DNA of 64,000 nucleotides from Sesamum alatum. Lineage: Eukaryota > Streptophyta > Magnoliopsida > Lamiales > Pedaliaceae. The DNA lies in assembly GCA_034509735.1 (NCBI GenBank), contig JACGWO010000003.1:8742001-8806000 (forward strand), given 5' to 3'. The notes beneath the pieces were generated by a model that saw only the letters and a list, made by a program, of their open reading frames with translations, ran no database searches and was not told the origin of the DNA. Position numbers and translations under genes: made by a program. Positions 51,059-62,512 of this stretch are shown one piece after another. Position 1 is the stretch's first letter; each line of letters opens with the position of its first letter.

Positions 51059-53353
51059 CCGGTTCGGTGTATAGGCCTAGGGTTTATGTGCGTTATAAGC
51101 ATGAAACGTGAAATTGGCATGTTTTTATTAAATCTTGATTGTTCTTGATTTTAAGCATGTTGATTTTATTTTTGATTCGTGTGAATTTACGAATGTTGGT
51201 GATTTTCTGTTTTTCTGGGAAACGGGGTGGAAAAATTGAACGGAAAACGAGAAACGACGCAGCCGGCCAGCCGGGAGGCTGGCCGCGCGCAGCCGCACGC
51301 TGCCGGCAGGGCAGAAGCGCGCAGGCAAGGGAGGCCTGCGCGCGCCCGCCCAGCCGGCCGCGCGGGGGCAAGCGCGCAGCCAGGAAGGCTGCGCGCAAGC
51401 GCGCGCGCGCACGCAGACAAGGGTGTCTACGCGCGCGCGCCCGGCAGGCGCGCTCATGCGCGCGCGCGCGCGCAAAGCCGCGCTCCTGCAAGTCCGCGCG
51501 CGGACGGGCCCTGGGCGGCGCTGCCAGGCGCGCGCGAACGCAGACGAAGGAGTCTGCGCGCGCGCGCCCGGCAGGCGTGCCCAGTGCGCGTCTGCGCGCG
51601 CACTGCGCACGGCACGGCCGGCAGCAAGCAGGCCAGCGCGCGCGCAAGGCAGGGGAGCCTGCGCGCGCGGCGGCCTGGCGGCATGCTGGGCCGCGCAGCG
51701 CGCTGCCGGCCAGCCGCGCGCGCACGCAGGCAAGGGCCTGCGCGCGCGCAGGGGCGGCAGGCTGAGCCTGCTGCCCTCCGCGCGTGCCGGCGAGCCGCCG
51801 GCGGCGGCGGCGGCGGCAGCTGCTGCTGCTAGGGTTTCAAAACCCTAGCAGTATTATTCTTTTATTTTTTAATTATTTTCAGTTTTAATTTTGAATTAAT
51901 TCTGAAAAATCGTTTTTGGTTCAATTATGCCTATTTTTCTAAAGACATTATTTTAGGAGTAAAATAAATTGGATTCGGAATCCCAGGGTTATTTTACTTA
52001 AAATAATGAGGAAAGATTTTCCTAAGACGAGAAAATATTATTAACAATATTTGTGTTTATTTTTTCACATGTTGTGCACATATTCAGTAATTATTTTGGA
52101 TACTTATGATTGGAAATCATATGTTGTTGGTATTATGTAATTATGTGATTGGATCATGTGATTATGTGTGTTGGATGGAAATGGATGATCGCGAGCCCTA
52201 AGACCGGATGTATGGTTTATTTTCTGTTGGGCCTGTGTGCCTCTTTTTACTGCTTTCTCCTTCTCTCTTTCTAGTTGCCTTGGAATAATAAGGCATTCTA
52301 CCTCCCTCCTTATGTACTCCCCCCGGGTTTTCGCTGGGGTTTCTATTTTTTAATATGTAATGAGAGTAGACTAGGAGTGAGGTTTCCTTTTTTGTAATTG
52401 GTGGAGAAGAAGGAAGGACCACATGGAGAGCCCAGATGGGAGGACCCTTGGTGTTTTCCATGAAGTGAAGAAAGAGAAAAAGAGACCAAGGCCCATCAGC
52501 ATGATGATTGGGTTACTATTAATGTAATAGTATAGGACCAACCCTAGATTGACCATAGATCCACTGCGGGCTCAGTGGATCGCATAGGATTCGGGCTCGT
52601 GATCATCCAACAGGGGCGTGCTAGGCTTTAATTTTGCATGTGGTTATGATGATGAATGAATGGATTATTTATTTATCGTATAACTGCTATGAATGGTTTA
52701 TTTACGCAATATGGATGTATGTGTAGATATTTATTTGAGATCTCGGTCATTACTTACTCTCACATTGGTTGGACCAATGTCTAAATATTAGACCCTAGAC
52801 AAAGTGGACATGAACTCTAGGAGTTTGTCCATGCCTTCCAATCCATCGCATAGTGAGGAAGCTGCTTTAGGTCAATAGCGTGGTCTCACGAGTCGTGGCA
52901 CGTTATTGTACTTAAAGGAAGCTGCATTATGTCATGAACGAAAAGCGGGCTGCTGCTACATGTCTCACGAGTCGTGGGGGTACCAGTGGGTCCGTGGCTC
53001 GGTCGGTTGGGTTGGGTCTAATGCCCAATTAACACGATTCGCTTGGAGTCCTCGGGATCATGTGAAAGGGTGAGGCAATAATCTTGGGAATCTCGTGGAA
53101 CGAGAATGGTATGGAATACCTCCCACAGGATCTTTTCCATGCGAATCGTAAAAGCGGGGTATGGGAAAAATCGCTGTGGATCCCAAGCCCACTTGGAAAG
53201 GATTTCCCGAAAATCACGTTTGAGAGTACCGTGTTTTCGTATAAATAGTGGGAGGATTAAATGACTAAAGTCCATGCATTTAATTATTTTATCAAACCAC
53301 CGTCTTTTATTTTCTGCTGATCGCGCGCTGTTTTCTAAAATGTAGATTTTAAA
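51059..53353 (+). mobile_element. E7 leader with the largest GC hairpin block
   Basis: The GC block (about 51,255-51,810) is the longest in the window and holds perfect hairpins at 51,317-51,326/51,334-51,343, 51,372-51,381/51,387-51,396, 51,539-51,545/51,552-51,558 and 51,725-51,731/51,736-51,742, one near-perfect at 51,412-51,431, and a 14-bp palindrome at 51,492-51,505. Then come the telo-box palindrome (51,826-51,851), the 9-bp hairpin (52,558-52,581), two CACGAGTCGTG palindromes (about 52,887 and 52,967) and TATAAAT (53,240-53,246). No protein is supported in these 2.3 kb. Confidence 0.82.
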
Positions 53354-54070
53354 ATGTCTAAGAACCGACTTTCCACCATTCTTGAGACAAACAAATTCAA
53401 TGGAACAAACTACAACGACTGGTTGCGAAATCTCAGGATAGTCCTAGATTACGAGAACCAAGGCTACGTCATGGACGAGCCTCTCCCTAGGACCTTACCG
53501 GAAGGATCCATGCCAGAAGAACGTGAGACGTTCGAGACTTGGCATAAGGATAACCGGAAGGTCCGTAGCATCATACTTGCTTCAATGACCAATGAGATTC
53601 AGAAGCAGTATGAAAGGATAGACGATGTCCCTTCCATTATGGCTCGCCCAAAGGATTTCTATGCAATCCCGGACCGGCATACTAGGTATGTCGCGACCAA
53701 GGCGTTCTTTGGAACTAAAATGACAGAAGGATCCTCTGTACAAGAGCACGGGGTTAAAATGCTTACCCTGGTGGAAAAGCTCGAGGACCTAAAGGCAGGT
53801 CTCGATAATGAAACGTACATAGATGTGATCCTTCAGTCACTCCCACCCTCCTTTGACCAATTTATTGTCAACTACAACATGAACGCACTTGAGAAAGGCA
53901 TTCATGAGTTGATCAATATGTTGGTGCAATACGAGGCAACGACTAAGAAGTCCACGCCTTCGGTATTGTTTGGAGGTGCTTCAACTTCTAATACGAAAGG
54001 CAAGGGTGCCGGACGTTGGAAAAAAGAAGAAAGGGAAGGGAAATGCCGTCAAAGCAGCTACGAACACTAA
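53354..54070 (+). pseudogene. E7 gag (first frame)
   Basis: Open from MSKNRLSTILETNKFNG through the UBN2-type domain (WHKDNRKVRS, ATKAFFGTKMTEGSS, LPPSFDQFIVNYNMNALEKGIHE as conserved blocks) to the basic linker. An indel in an A/G-rich run near 54,018-54,030 throws it out of frame shortly before the zinc knuckle. Without that change gag-pol would be one continuous frame, as is usual for plant copia elements. Confidence 0.92.
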
Positions 54071-56785
54071 GAGTGTTCCCATTGCCAAAGAGGGGAAAGG
54101 CAAAGGAAAGGGAAAGATTGTCTCCAAGCAACAGTCAAAGGCATATGACATATGTATCAACTGCCGTGAGAAAGGGCATTGGAAGAGAGAGTGCCCCAAA
54201 CTCTTCTCGAACCAAGGTATATATGTGATTGAGGTTAATATGGTCACTAGTTCTGCCTCTTGGGTATTAGATACCGGCTGTGGAGCTCACATTTGCAATG
54301 ACTTGCAGGTGTTGAAAAGAAGCAGAAAACTGGGTAGCGGGGACATGATCCTGAAGCTTGGGAATGGCAAGGCCATCTCGGCAGAAGCAGTAGGATCCGC
54401 CACTCTAGTGATTAGTGATAATATTAGCATAGATTTAGAACAAGTTTATTTTGTACCCAGTATGATTAAAAACATCATTTCCATTCCATTGTTGGACAAT
54501 AGTGGTTATGAGTTTAGAATCAATAAAAATTGCTTTTATTTGATGAGGTGTGGAATTGCTCATCTACTTGGTACATTACATAACGGACTCTATATCTTGC
54601 AACAAACGAATTTCGTCCTCAATACACAACACAAACGAAAATTAGATAATAACGGGAACGCACGTCTGTGGCACGCTAGGCTAGGTCACATATCCCAAGA
54701 TAGGATGAAAAGGTTGGTAGACTCAAAGAACCTAGAGGTTGGGGACTTGAACGATCTACCAACTTGTGAGTCCTGTCTAAGAGGGAAAATGACCAAAAGG
54801 CCCTTTGTAGGACAAAGCAGGCTTGCCACAGGTCTGTTGGACTTGGTCCATACAGACGTATGTGGACCACTAAGGACGCAGGCCCGAGGTGGGTTCTCCT
54901 ACTTCATAACCTTCACCGATGATCATTCACGGTATGGTTATGTTTACTTGATGAGGTACAAGTCTGAAGCTCTTGAGAGGTTTAAAGAATTCAGACTTGA
55001 AGTGGAGAACCAAACCAACTGCAAAATTAAAATCCTTCGGTCGGACCGATTCGGTGAATACCTTAGTAAGGAGTTCCTAGACTTTCTAAAAGAACATGGT
55101 ATAATATCAGAATGGACACCTCCAGGAACACCGCAGTTAAATGGTGTCTCTGAAAGGAGGAATCGAACCCTGTTGGACATGGTTCGGTCCATGATGAGTT
55201 TTACCAAATTGCCCTTATCGTTTTGGGGCTATGCACTTGAAACGGCGGCCAAATTATTGAATTTGGCGCCTACTAGCACATTGACCCAAACGCCATATGA
55301 GATATGGCACGGCAAGCCTGCATCCTACAACTACTTGAAAGTGTGGGGTAGCCCCGCATACGTCAAGAGGTTAGTGGGAGATAAGTTAGAATCTATGTCT
55401 AGCTTATGCAGGTTCGTTGGATACCGTAAAGAAACTGCGGGTTATTACTTTTATGACCCCTTGGAACAAAAGGTGTTTGTTTCAAGAAATGCAGTATTCT
55501 TCGAGCAAGGCTTCCCGGAGGATATCCAACCTGATGAGCTGATCCTTGAGGAATCAAGTGATGAAATCCAGCCATCAGAAGAAGCCGCGGAACCCTCACT
55601 TAGAGGATTCAGGATAGACAGCCGAAGGGCTGACCAACCTCGAGAGGTCCAACATGCTAGGCATGAAGGACAGCCTCAGGAACGGCCAGCCACGGTTCCT
55701 GAACCACCGGCTCCGATACAGTCAGCGCCCACAGTCACCACTAACGTTCCCGTTCTCCGTAGGTCCACTAGAGAGTCCAAACCTCCAATGAGATATGGCT
55801 TTCTAGGTGCGACCGATCTTTTGGATAACGATCCTAATACTTATGGAGAAGCGATGTCTGACATCGACTCCGGGAAATGGCTTGAGGCCATGAAAGCCGA
55901 AATGGACTCCATGAGCGAAAACCAAGTTTGGAGTCTCGTAGATCCACCGAAAGGTGTTAAGCCAGTGGGCTGTAAGTGGGTCTACAAGCGCAAACTTGGC
56001 GTTGATGGAGAAGTCACAACCTTTAAGGCTAGGCTTGTAGCTAAGGGATACACTCAACGACCCGGGGTCGATTTTGAGGATACCTACTCGCCTGTAGCCA
56101 TGGCTAAGTCCATTCGGATTCTGCTCGCCATAGCAGCATGGAATGACTATGAGATTTGGCAGATGGACGTGAAAACGGCCTTCCTCAACGGTTTCGTTGA
56201 AGAAGAGATCTATATGGATCAGCCGCAAGGTTTCATGGTCACTGGAGAAGAACAGAAAGTCTGTCGCCTCCAGAAGTCCATCTATGGCCTCAAACAAGCC
56301 TCCCGAAGTTGGAACATTCGATTTGATGAAGTAATACGGGGATATGACTTCATCAAAAACGAATCCGACCCTTGTGTATACAAGAAGGTCAGTGGGAGCT
56401 CAATAGTGTTCCTAGTGCTTTATGTGGATGACATTCTGCTCATTGGTAATGACGTCAGAATGTTAGGAAACACAAAAGCATGGTTGTCAACCCAGTTTTC
56501 CATGAAGGACTTGGGTGAAGCCTCCTACATCCTAGGCATCCAGATTGTCAGGGACAGATCTAAAAGGATGTTAGGACTCACCCAAAACTCGTATATGGAG
56601 AAAGTCCTAAAGAGATATCGAATGGACAACTCCAAACGAGGATTCCTTCCAATGAGGCATGGGATCAAGTTATCCAAGAAACAGTCCCCACAGACTGATG
56701 AGGAACTTGAAAGGATGAAGGTCATCCCCTATGCCTCCGCCGTAGGTAGCATACAATATGCGGTCCACTGCACTAGGCCTGACAT
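54025..56785 (+). pseudogene. E7 knuckle, protease, integrase and RT, truncated before RNase H
   Basis: Open from the basic linker onward: zinc knuckle at 54,153-54,194, protease DTG at 54,270-54,278, integrase HARLGH/CESC, HTDVCG, RSDRFGEY (Phe replaces a conserved Gly next to the second catalytic Asp), the NGVSERRNRT Glu block, and RT with QMDVKTAFLNG and YVDD at 56,421-56,432. It ends at 56,785 in the RT-RNase H connection, and reads on into E8 LTR as a short nonsense tail to 56,840. Confidence 0.92.
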
Positions 56786-58746
56786 TGAAAGAAATTGTGG
56801 ATCGTCCCGGGAAAAGCGTGAATGCGGAAGCGCGGTATAATTAAAATTAAATATGGAATTTAAACATGCTTTTAAATTAAAACACGTTTCAAAGGGTGTG
56901 CCTTTGAAATTTCCCGGGCGTTCGGTGTATCTCATGAACGAATAACACAAAATAAATCATGGAGGCCATAGGGTTGGAAATTAAAGAGAGGACGAAAAAT
57001 TAAAACGAGACCTACCCGTTGTCGTTTTCGTCTTCAACGGCTACAAGCGTTGTTCCCCGTTTTGCACCAAGATCTCGTCTTTGAGACCCTCTAAATCGTG
57101 ACACACGATCCACCCACGTATCTTGCACGTCGTGCTAGCAACGAACAAGTTTATGTTTTTGGAGTGGATGAATCAATAACACATTATTGATTAATGGTAT
57201 TGATTCATCAAGTTCTTAATGTTCCAAGAACAAAAAGAACCAAGAAAATATTTCTTGGAGAGGGAGAGAGAATCCGTGTGTGTGTGTTGTAGTGTGTGTG
57301 TTGGAGTTTCATCATCATTCAACTTGTAGGATGCTAGGGGTTTATATAGAAGAGGAGTCTAATCCTCTTTAAACTCCTCTTTCAAGAACTCTATTTTGAC
57401 TAGGATTTTGACCTAGTCAAAGTCCTAGTCAAAGTAGTGTTTTGACCTAGTCAAAACAATCCTAGCCATCCATCTCTCCCATTCATCTCACCGTTGATTT
57501 AATTTAATTTAATGGAATATTTAAAACCTATTTAAATATTTCCAAGAGGCTAAAAATAAATATAAATATTATTTAAGCCCATTAAATAAATCCCTTTGAT
57601 AAATCTAATTTATCAATTTAATTCCTTATATCTAATAGAAGGAATTATTTCTCCAAGAAAAATAAAGGACCCGATTAAATCCAATTTAATCATTCCTTCA
57701 CTCCAATATTTAATTCCTAATTAAATATCTAAATGTGTGTGGATAGTGTGTGACTCTTTAGGTTCACCTTTCAGCTAGACTTGGTCGGATTCCTAGAATC
57801 CTTCCGTTACCATGGGTGGCCATCTAGCAACGGTCCATGGCACTAGAGACTAGGTGAAATATTCAGGGATGAACATTTAGGCTCTAACAGTACACTTGTC
57901 CTTCTGTCTTCGGTCTCATCACTTAGAGTCTAGGGCACGGATAATGCAGGTACCCATTTTGGACCTAAGTGTCGGTCTGTCCTCACTAAACGCCGCAAGG
58001 GAATCCTTCCCTTCTGTTCAGTTACTGTGGCCACAGATTTTAGGGACAAGACACAGAGCATACATGAGACTCAACTGTCAATACCTATTGGCAGGAGACA
58101 GATCCTTTCTTGGAAACTACTGTCACTTTGTACACCAGAACTGTACTAGACATGGCTTATGACTACTAAAGAGAATTCTGGCAATCTCTCACCATATCTA
58201 AGATACAGCCCTAACGTACAGGTAAACTGAGCAATTCCTCAAGTCAAAGGACTTGGCCTGTACCGTTGGAACCGGGAATACACGTCATACCTTGCTGACC
58301 ATACTCAAGGTCCTCCGTAAGACGGTTCCCGCGAGTCACCTCAGTCAGCTGCGTCCTAGCATGCTAACCCACTAACACTGCTTAGACGACCCTCGTCACC
58401 CGTCGATGAAACACGACAGCAGGTGCTTTAGTGCAAGTCTCAAATGGAATCCCGGTACCCATTTTCGGGATTCCTTGACTTGGAGATTTCCGGACTGATT
58501 CGGGAAGACTGATTCCATGGACCTACCTCCAAGCGTAGTCCCAGTCCCCGAAATTGATTCTCAGTCCGTGGGCTTTGTTTGCGTAGTGAACAGATATGGA
58601 AAACAAATATAAGTGAACACAAACAAAGTGATGCCAAATGAAATTCACTTCTTTATTCATTAATGATTTATCAAACACCTGAAATTGTCTAGACATAGGT
58701 TACATATTCCTGCCAAAATTGGCTTACATGGTCACCTATTCTAACA
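56786..58746 (-). repeat. E8 3' LTR, type A (1,961 bp)
   Basis: Complete on the minus strand from TGTTAGAATAGG (58,746) to TTTCA (56,786). It contains the W-box cluster (about 57,392-57,455) and a TATA box (TATATAAACC on the minus strand, near 57,340-57,350). It has some copy-specific substitutions in the tail region. Confidence 0.92.
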
Positions 58747-58747
58747 A

Positions 58748-58757
58748 TCTCCCACTT
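58748..58757 (-). other. E8 polypurine tract
   Basis: Minus-strand AAGTGGGAGA next to the LTR start, as in E5. Confidence 0.85.
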
Positions 58758-58762
58758 GACCT

Positions 58763-59158
58763 TTAAAGCCAATCACCCATATGCCTAATCCCCATCTTCT
58801 CAAAATGTTGCGTATGAGCACTCTGCGACATAGGCTTTGTCAGCGGGTCTGCTGTGTTGTCTGCTGAGTTGACTCGGTCCATCCGAACGTCACCTCTTCC
58901 TACCATTTCTCTAAGAAGATGGTAGCGTCTAAGAATGTGTTTGGAACGGTGATGAGATCTCGGTTCCTTTGCTTGCGCTATTGCACCGTTGTTATCACAG
59001 AAGATGACAACAGGCTCGGCGATGCTAGGCACCACACCCAACTCTTGGATGTAGTTTCTCATCCAAACCGCTTCCTTAGCAGCTTCTGAAGCTGCTATGT
59101 ATTCAGCCTCAGTGGTGGAGTCAGCAGTGGTTGCTTGCTTGGAACTTTTCCAAGCCAC
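58763..59158 (-). pseudogene. E8 RNase H C-terminal part
   Basis: Reads from WKSSKQATTADSTTEAEY through the CDNNGA block and SADNTADPLTK to MGDWL, the same end as E5. The first half of RNase H, including the FSDASF catalytic block, is deleted: relative to E5 304 bp (46,017-46,320 equivalents) are missing, which also changes the frame. Five bases, GAGGA, are shared at the two edges. Confidence 0.9.
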
Positions 59159-60213
59159 TACTCCTCATCAGTCTGCGGGGACTGCTTCTTGGACAACTTG
59201 ATCCCATGCCTCATTGGAAGGAATCCTCGTTTGGAGTTGTCCATTCGATATCTCTTTAGGACTTTCTCCATATACGAGTTTTGGGTGAGCCCTAACATCC
59301 TTTTAGATCTGTCCCTGACAATCTGGATGCCTAGGATGTAGGAGGCTTCACCCAAGTCCTTCATGGAAAACTTGGTTGACAACCATGCTTTTGTGTTTCC
59401 TAACATTCTGACGTCATTACCAATGAGCAGAATGTCATCCACGTAAAGCACTAGGAACACTGTAGAGCTCCCACTGACCTTCTTGTATACACAAGGGTCG
59501 GATTCGTTTTTGATGAAGTCATATCCCCGTATTACTTCATCAAATCGAATGTTCCAACTTCGGGATGCTTGTTTGAGGCCATAGATGGACTTCTGGAGAC
59601 GACAGACCTTCTGTTCTTCTCCAGTGACCGTGAAACCCTCCGGCTGATCCATATAGATCTCTTCTTCAACGAAACCGTTGAGGAAGGCCGTTTTCACGTC
59701 CATCTGCCATATTTCATAGTCATACCATGCTGCTATGGCAAGCAGGATCCGAATGGACTTAGCCATGGCTACTGGCGAGTAGGTATCCTCAAAATCGACC
59801 CCGGGTCGTTGAGTGTATCCCTTAGCTACAAGCCTAGCCTTAAAGGTTGTGACTTCTCCATCAACGCCGAGTTTGCGCTTGTAGACCCACTTACAGCCCA
59901 CTGGCTTAACACCTTTCGGTGGATCTACAAGTCTCCAAACTTGGTTCTCGCTCATGGAGTCCATTTCGGTCTTCATGGCCTCAAGCCATTTCCCGGAGTC
60001 GATGTCAGACATCGCTTCCCCGTATGTCTTAGGATCGTTATCCAGAAGATCGGTCGCACCTAGAAACCCATATCTCACTGGAGGTCTGGATTCTCTAGTG
60101 GACCTACGGAGGACGGGAACGTCAGTGGTGACTGTGGGCGCTGACTGTATCGGAGCCGGCGGTTCAGGGGCCGGGACTGGCCTTTCTTGAGGTTGTCCTT
60201 CATGCCTAGCATG
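59158..60213 (-). pseudogene. E8 reverse transcriptase
   Basis: The minus-strand frame is open from the proline-rich linker (PAPIQSAPTVTTDVP) through KWVY, QMDVKTAFLNG, IYGLKQASRSW and YVDD (59,445-59,434), ending QSPQTDEE at the deletion. The RT core residues are all present. A C-to-T nonsense change at about 60,212-60,214 separates it from the integrase frame. Confidence 0.92.
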
Positions 60214-61326
60214 TTAGACTTCTCTAGGTTGGTCAGCCCTCCGTGCGTTAATCCTAAATCCTCTTGGTGAGGTTTCCGCGGCTATTTCTGATGGCTGAGT
60301 TCCATCACTTGATTCCTCAAGGATCAGCTCATCAGGTTGGATATCCTCCGGGAAGCCTTGCTCCAAGAATACTGCATTCCTTGAAACAAATACCTTTTGT
60401 TCCAAAGGGTCATAAAAGTAATAACCCGCAGTTTCTCTAGGGTATCCAACGAACCTGCATAGGCTAGACCTGGATTCTAGCTTATCCCCCACTAACCTCT
60501 TGACGTATGCGGGGCTACCCCACACTTTCAAGTAATTGTAGGACGCAGGCTTGCCGTGCCATATCTCATATGGCGTTTGGGTCGATGCACTGGTAGGCGC
60601 CAAATTCAACAACTTGGCTGCCGTTTCTAATGCATAACCCCAAAACGATAAGGGCAATTTGGTAAAACTCATCATGGACCGAACCATGTCCAACAGGGTT
60701 CGGTTCCTCCTTTCAGAGACGCCATTTAACTGTGGTGTTCCGGGAGGTGTCCATTCCGATATTATACCATTTTCTTTTAGATAATCTAGGAATTCGGCAC
60801 TAAGGTATTCACCGCCTCGGTCTGACCGTAGGACTTTAATTTTGCAGTTGGTCTGGTTCTCCACTTCAAGTCTGAATTCTTTAAACCTCTCAAGAGCTTC
60901 AGACTTGTACCTCATTAGGTAAACATAACCATACCGTGAATGATCATCGGTGAAGGTTATGAAGTAGGAGAACCCACCTCGAGCCTGCGTCCTTAGTGGT
61001 CCACATACGTCTGTATGGACCAAGTCCAACAGACCCGTGGCAAGCCTGCTTTGACCTACAAAGGGCTTCTTGGTCATTTTCCCTCTTAGACAAGATTCAC
61101 AAGTTGGTAGATCGCTCAAGTCCCCAACCTCTAGGTTCATTGAGTTTACCAACCTTTTCATCCTATCTTGGGACATGTGACCTAGCCTAGCGTGCCACAG
61201 ACGTGCGTTCCCGTTATTATCTAATTTCCGTTTGTGTTGAGCGTTAAGAACGAAATTCGTTTGTTGCAAGATATAGAGCCCGTTGTGCAATGTACCAAGT
61301 AGATGAGCAATTCCACACCTCATCAA
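60214..61326 (-). pseudogene. E8 integrase
   Basis: 370 open codons: HARLGH and CESCLRGK (HHCC), HTDVCG, RSDRGGEY and NGVSERRNRT (D,D,E), then the C-terminal GKPASYNYLKVWG region and the QKVFVSRNAVFLEQGFPED tail. All catalytic residues are present. The frame starts after a two-base expansion of an A run near 61,337 that separates it from protease, and ends in the nonsense change near 60,213. Confidence 0.92.
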
Positions 61327-62512
61327 ATAAAAGCAATTTTTTTATTGATTCTGAACTCATAACCACTATTGTCCAACAATGGAATGGAAATGATGTTCTT
61401 AATCATACTAGGTACAAAATAAACCTGCTCTAATTCTATGCTAATGGTATCACTAATCACTAAAGTGGCGGATCCTACTGCTTCTGCCGAGATGGCCTTG
61501 CCATTTCCAAGCTTCAGGATCATGTCCCCGCTACTTAGTTTTCTGCTTCTTTTCAGCACCTGCAAATCATTGCAAATGTGAGCTCCACAGCCGGTATCCA
61601 ATACCCAAGAGGTAGAATTAGTGACCATATTAACCTCAATCACATATATACCTTGGTTTGAGAAGAGTTTGGGGCACTCTCTCTTCCATTGCTCTTTCTC
61701 ACGGCAGTTGATACATATGTCATAAGCCTTTGACTGTTGCTTGGAGACAACCTTTCCCTTTCCTTTGCCTTTCCCCTCTTTGGCAATGGGAACACTCTGA
61801 GTGTTCGTAGCTGCTATGACGGCTTTTCCCTTCCCCTTCTTCTTTTTCCAACGTCCGGCACCCTTGCCTTTCGTCTTGGAAGTTGAAGTACCTCCAAACA
61901 ATACCGAAGGCGTGGACTTCTTAGTCGTTGCCTCGTATTGCACCAACATATTGATCAACTCATGAATGCCCTTCTCAAGTGCATTCATGTTATAGTTGAC
62001 GATAAATTGGTCGAAGGAGGGTGGGAGTGACTGAAGGATCACATCTATGTACGTTTCGTTATCGAGACCTGCCTTTAGGTCCTCGAGCTTTTCCACTAGG
62101 TTAAGCATTTTAACCCCATGCTCTTGTACAGAGGATCCTTCTGTCATTTTAGTTCCAAAGAACGCCTTGGTCGCGACATACCTAGTATGCCGGTCCGGGA
62201 CTGCATAGCAGTCCTTAAGGCGAGCCATAATGGAAGGGACATCGTCTAGCCTTTCATATTGCTTCTGAATCTCATTGGTCATCGAAGCAAGTATGACGCT
62301 ACGGACCTTCCGGTTATCCTTATGCCAAGTCTCGAACGTCTCACGTTCTTCTAGCGTGGATCCTTCCGGCAAGGTCCTAGGGAGAGGCTCGTCCATGACG
62401 TAGCCTTGGTTCTCGTAATCTAGGACTAACCTGAGATTGCGCAACCAGTCGTTGTAATTTGTTCCATTGAATTTGTTTGTCTCAAGAATGGTTGATAGTG
62501 GGTTCTTAGACA
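61323..62512 (-). pseudogene. E8 gag and protease
   Basis: Start codon at 62,512 (MSKNPLSTILETNKFNG). Gag and protease share one frame without interruption to 61,323, the only copy where that junction is intact. The knuckle is damaged: its Gly-His pair reads Glu-Gln, so the zinc-binding His is lost. Protease keeps LDTGC and the LQVLKRSRKL segment. Confidence 0.92.

Larger units (their letters stand above)
49045..56785 (+). mobile_element. Copia element E7, plus strand, cut in pol by E8
   Basis: Complete 5' LTR, primer site, 2.3-kb leader and gag-pol to 56,785, where the minus-strand LTR of E8 begins in the RT-RNase H connection (after the TRPDI motif). Only one frameshift is needed to read gag-pol to that point, so E7 is the best-preserved reading frame in the window. 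Confidence 0.9.
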
